DNA of 27,747 bases from JBOHCT01 sp050699055. GTDB lineage: Bacteria; Actinomycetota; Actinomycetes; Streptosporangiales; JBOHCT01. The position numbers and the translations under genes are program-made. The notes beneath the pieces are model-generated. The model ran no database searches. It saw nothing but the letters and a program-made list of their open reading frames with translations, and was not told the origin of the DNA. Shown piece by piece: positions 22,531-27,747 of this stretch. How positions within the stretch are numbered: the first letter of the stretch is position 1; each line of letters opens with the position of its first letter. Where the stretch lies: the NCBI GenBank assembly GCA_050699055.1, contig JBOHCT010000029.1, positions 1 to 27,747 on the forward strand, in the 5' to 3' direction.

Positions 22531-22977
22531 TCAGGTGACCACGACCTTGCCGTCCTTGACCTTCACGGGGTACTCCCGAAGCGGCTTGGGAGCGGGGCCG
22601 TCCTGCGCCGAGCCGTCCCGGATGCTGTACTCGCTGCCGTGGCAGGGACACTGGATCAAACCGTCGGCGACGGTGTCGACCAGGCAGCCCTGATGTGTGC
22701 AGATCGCGCTGAAGGCCTTGAAGTCGCCCTTCTTCGGCTGCGTTACGACGACCTTCTCATCGGAGAAGATCTTGCCGCCGCCGACCGGGACCGCGTCGGA
22801 CTTGGCGATCTTCTCGCCTTTGAGATCCTTCTCGGTAGGGGTGCCGGACCCGTCCGACCCGCTCGAGCAGCTCGCTAGGACGACGCCGCCGGCGCAGAGG
22901 CACGCCGCCGTCGTCGCCCCGCGAAGGACCCCACGACGGCTCACCGACGCGGTCGCGACCTCTTCTTGGGTGTCCAC
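22531..22977 (-). CDS. Rieske [2Fe-2S] protein, predicted Tat-exported lipoprotein
   Basis: A 148-residue electron-transfer protein. A twin-arginine signal (SRRGVL at 13-18) and hydrophobic stretch end in a lipobox LASC with Cys37, followed by a Ser/Gly linker; so it is expected on the outer face of the membrane. Rieske cluster ligands are Cys93 and His95 (CTHQGC) and Cys110 and His113 (CPCHGS); Cys98 and Cys112 can form the disulfide seen in high-potential Rieske proteins. GTG 22977 has GGGGAG at a good distance. The partner enzyme is not in this window. Its place between uvrA and uvrC is, as I recall, common in actinobacteria. Confidence 0.92.
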   Translation of the reverse strand: MDTQEEVATASVSRRGVLRGATTAACLCAGGVVLASCSSGSDGSGTPTEKDLKGEKIAKSDAVPVGGGKIFSDEKVVVTQPKKGDFKAFSAICTHQGCLVDTVADGLIQCPCHGSEYSIRDGSAQDGPAPKPLREYPVKVKDGKVVVT

Positions 22978-23110
22978 ACAACTCTCCCCTCGTCCGTCAT
23001 CTGTTCTCGCCTGACGCTACGGTCAGCCGCCCGCTGTCGTCGTCAGCCAAGGGACGTAAGTCCGTGTACGTCGCGGCGAGTAGACGTGTACTCCCCGGTG
23101 ACGACGCGGC

Positions 23111-23132
23111 TACGTCCGGGTGACAGGACGTA
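23111..23132 (-). terminator. short hairpin after uvrA
   Basis: A 7-bp perfect inverted repeat, TACGTCC/GGACGTA, with an 8-nt loop, beginning 11 bp beyond the uvrA stop. It is weak and lacks a U-tract. The rest of 22978-23110 should include the Rieske promoter, which I could not locate. Confidence 0.35.
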
Positions 23133-23143
23133 CAGCGCGGGCT

Positions 23144-26014
<2,871 letters not shown>

Positions 26015-26120
26015 TGGCGTGTACTTCCGCTGGTTCGGACAATGCCGGTTCAAGCGCTCGGTTGAGGTGCCGCTGAAGGCGCTCGTCATGCTAACCGGGA
26101 CCTACGACAGTTTCTTCCGT

Positions 26121-27350
26121 TCACCCTAGCGACCCCGACGTAGAGGTGTCCGAGCGTGCGTGCCACCCACGGCCCGCGCCGTGGGGTGCGGCCGGGCGGG
26201 CGAGGAGTCGCCGTCGCTGAGTGTCATCGGTGGCGAGGTCGATGACTGTCCATGCCATGGCGAGTCCGCCGTCGAGGGCCGCCTTGTCCGCCGATGGGCG
26301 CGCGCACCATGCCGCGAACTCGTGCTGGTGGTTGGACGACCCCCCGCACTCGATGCGGATCATGGGATGGATGGCCGGCAGGGCGAGGGAGACGTTGGCC
26401 ATGTCCGTCGACCCTGCCCGTGCGAGCGCCTCGTCCTCGTGGACCTCGTCGAACTCCCGGCCGAGGGCCTCCGCGTTGGCGCGGTAGCGTGCGGCCATGT
26501 CCCCGTCGTGGTCGAACTCGGAGTACGGCGGCGAGGCCTCGTCGATCGTCAGCGTGCAACCCGTTGCCGTGGCCCCGGCCTCGAAGCAGCGCTCGGCGCG
26601 GGGTCGAAGCTCGGCCAGTTCCTCAAGCGTACGGGCGCGCGCGTAGTAGCTCGCGGTGGTCTTGCCGGGGATGACGTTGGGCGCCTGGCCGCCGCCCGTG
26701 ACGATGCCGTGGATGCGGTCTGTGGCACGGATGTGCTGGCGAAGCAGCCCGACGGAGACCTGTGCGACGGTCAGCGCGTCGCCGGCGTTGACGCCTTCCT
26801 GCGGGTACGAGGACGCGTGCGCCTCCTTACCGGAGTAGCCGACCTCCAGATGCGACACGGCGAGTGTCGGCTGGGCGACCAGTCCGCGGGGAGAGGGATG
26901 CACCATCATCGCGGCGTGCACGCCGTCGAACATCCCTCGGTCGAGCATCAGGATCTTGCCGCCGCCGCCCTCCTCGGCGGGCGTGCCGAATACCTTCACT
27001 GTCACGCCCAGATCGTCGGCGAGGGGTGCGAGCGCGAGACCCGCGGTGACCGCGGCCGACGCGATCACGTTGTGGCCGCATGCGTGCCCGACATCGGGCA
27101 GGGCGTCATACTCCGCGCAGATGGCGATCGTGAGGTCGCCCGAACCTGCGGACGCGGCGAACGCCGTCGGCAGGCCACCCACATCGCTCTCGACCCGGAA
27201 CCCGCCACCCGCCAGCGCGTCGGCTACCCAGCGGGAGGACTGATGCTCTTCGAAGCCCAGTTCGGGGTTGGCGTGGATGCGGTGGCTCAGGCCGACCACC
27301 TCCTCGGTTGCCCGCTCCCTCGTCTGTCTCGCGGCATCCTTGAGGTCCAT
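26121..27350 (-). CDS. M20-family amidohydrolase/peptidase
   Basis: A 409-residue zinc hydrolase resembling the AbgB/aminoacylase-like branch of M20. Visible elements are AEYDALPDVGHACGH (79-93) with metal-binding Asp/His, GTPAEEGGGGK with the catalytic Glu pair near 126-127, a dimerisation domain in the middle and NHQHEFAAW near the C-terminus. Candidate substrates are N-acyl amino acids, p-aminobenzoyl-glutamate or dipeptides; the sequence does not choose. ATG 27350 has AGGG upstream; the adjacent GTG 27353 is possible. The last 30 residues form a basic, low-complexity tail beyond the usual family end. Confidence 0.88.
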   Translation of the reverse strand: MDLKDAARQTRERATEEVVGLSHRIHANPELGFEEHQSSRWVADALAGGGFRVESDVGGLPTAFAASAGSGDLTIAICAEYDALPDVGHACGHNVIASAAVTAGLALAPLADDLGVTVKVFGTPAEEGGGGKILMLDRGMFDGVHAAMMVHPSPRGLVAQPTLAVSHLEVGYSGKEAHASSYPQEGVNAGDALTVAQVSVGLLRQHIRATDRIHGIVTGGGQAPNVIPGKTTASYYARARTLEELAELRPRAERCFEAGATATGCTLTIDEASPPYSEFDHDGDMAARYRANAEALGREFDEVHEDEALARAGSTDMANVSLALPAIHPMIRIECGGSSNHQHEFAAWCARPSADKAALDGGLAMAWTVIDLATDDTQRRRLLARPAAPHGAGRGWHARSDTSTSGSLG

Positions 27351-27416
27351 CACGGCCCTGTCCCTTCGTGGGTGTTCACCGACGCACATCCTCTCGGAGT
27401 GGTAGACATCGCTAGT

Positions 27417-27747
27417 GTGACGGAAATCTACGGTGCCGAAACAGCCCTCACCGTCGCCACCGACCGCCTGGTCGCGACGATCGACGGACTGAGCGACGAG
27501 GACGTGCGCGGACCTTCGCTGCTCCCGGGCTGGACGCGAGGGCATGTGCTCGCCCACATCGCCCGCAACGCCGACGCCATGCGCAACCTCGTGACCTCGG
27601 CACGCACCGGGGCAGACATCCCGATGTACCCGAGCCGCGAGCGCCGCGACGCCGACATCGAGCGCGACGCGCCCCGGCCGAGCGCCGAGCATCGGCGCGA
27701 CCTCGCGGAGAGCGCGCGAGCGCTCGGCGACGACGTGCGCGCCCTGC
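27417..27747 (+). CDS. maleylpyruvate isomerase-family (mycothiol-dependent) protein, 3' end outside window
   Basis: The first 110 codons of a DinB/MDMPI-fold protein. PGWTRGHVLAHIARNADA and MYPSRERRDADIE are diagnostic; His residues of the first motif bind the metal. Family members act as mycothiol-dependent isomerases or bind metals for thiol transfer. The GTG at 27417 has no ribosome-binding site; a TAGACA element 8-13 nt upstream suggests a leaderless transcript. It is divergent from the M20 gene with 66 bp between them. Confidence 0.85.
   Translation, partial: MTEIYGAETALTVATDRLVATIDGLSDEDVRGPSLLPGWTRGHVLAHIARNADAMRNLVTSARTGADIPMYPSRERRDADIERDAPRPSAEHRRDLAESARALGDDVRAL

Overview
The window comes from the chromosome of a high-GC, probably spore-forming or filamentous actinobacterium. 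The evidence is an RbpA-family RNA polymerase-binding protein, OpcA next to Zwf, WhiA, an XRE/DUF397 regulator pair, a mycothiol-dependent-isomerase family protein, frequent GTG starts and 4-bp ATGA/GTGA overlaps. I place it near Streptosporangiales or Streptomycetales by gene content and order only; no identity search was possible.

Layout. (1) Positions 1-3777, plus strand: the end of pgi, then zwf, opcA and pgl as one overlapping operon feeding the oxidative pentose phosphate pathway. It ends at a strong hairpin that also serves the convergent methyltransferase. (2) Positions 3877-7114: an unassigned methyltransferase, a PrxQ-type peroxiredoxin and a PhoD-like metallophosphoesterase, closed by a second strong bidirectional hairpin. 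(3) Positions 7192-10943, minus strand: gap-pgk-tpiA-secG-rbpA, the lower glycolysis operon. The pgk C-terminus is extended by an 18-bp tandem repeat that also carries the tpiA ribosome-binding site. (4) Positions 11203-17625: an accessory stretch inserted into the otherwise conserved block. It holds an XRE/DUF397 pair (the DUF397 gene has an internal 60-bp duplication), a small-peptide gene, a wrecked radical SAM/SPASM gene, an intact isoaspartyl-methyltransferase-like gene, a RelE/Phd-type toxin-antitoxin module, overlapping genes for a glycerophosphodiester phosphodiesterase and an inositol monophosphatase, and a PAP2 phosphatase. (5) Positions 17639-22405, minus strand: uvrC-rapZ-yvcK-whiA, a chain of overlapping genes for DNA repair, carbon/cell-wall control and the sporulation regulator. 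(6) Positions 22531-26014: a Tat-lipoprotein Rieske protein and uvrA. (7) Positions 26121-27747: an M20 amidohydrolase and the start of a mycothiol-dependent maleylpyruvate isomerase-family gene.

Most of the window is housekeeping. The most unusual locus is 11203-14330. It looks like a small RiPP-type maturation cassette (peptide, radical SAM/SPASM enzyme, PIMT-like methyltransferase) with a divergent XRE/DUF397 regulator pair. Its radical SAM gene is broken by an amber codon at position 7 and by an internal, frame-shifting deletion that removes the middle of the barrel, while the peptide and methyltransferase genes stay open. The family resemblance is from memory of related proteins; the lesions themselves are read directly from the sequence. 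No rRNA, tRNA, CRISPR array or insertion sequence was seen.
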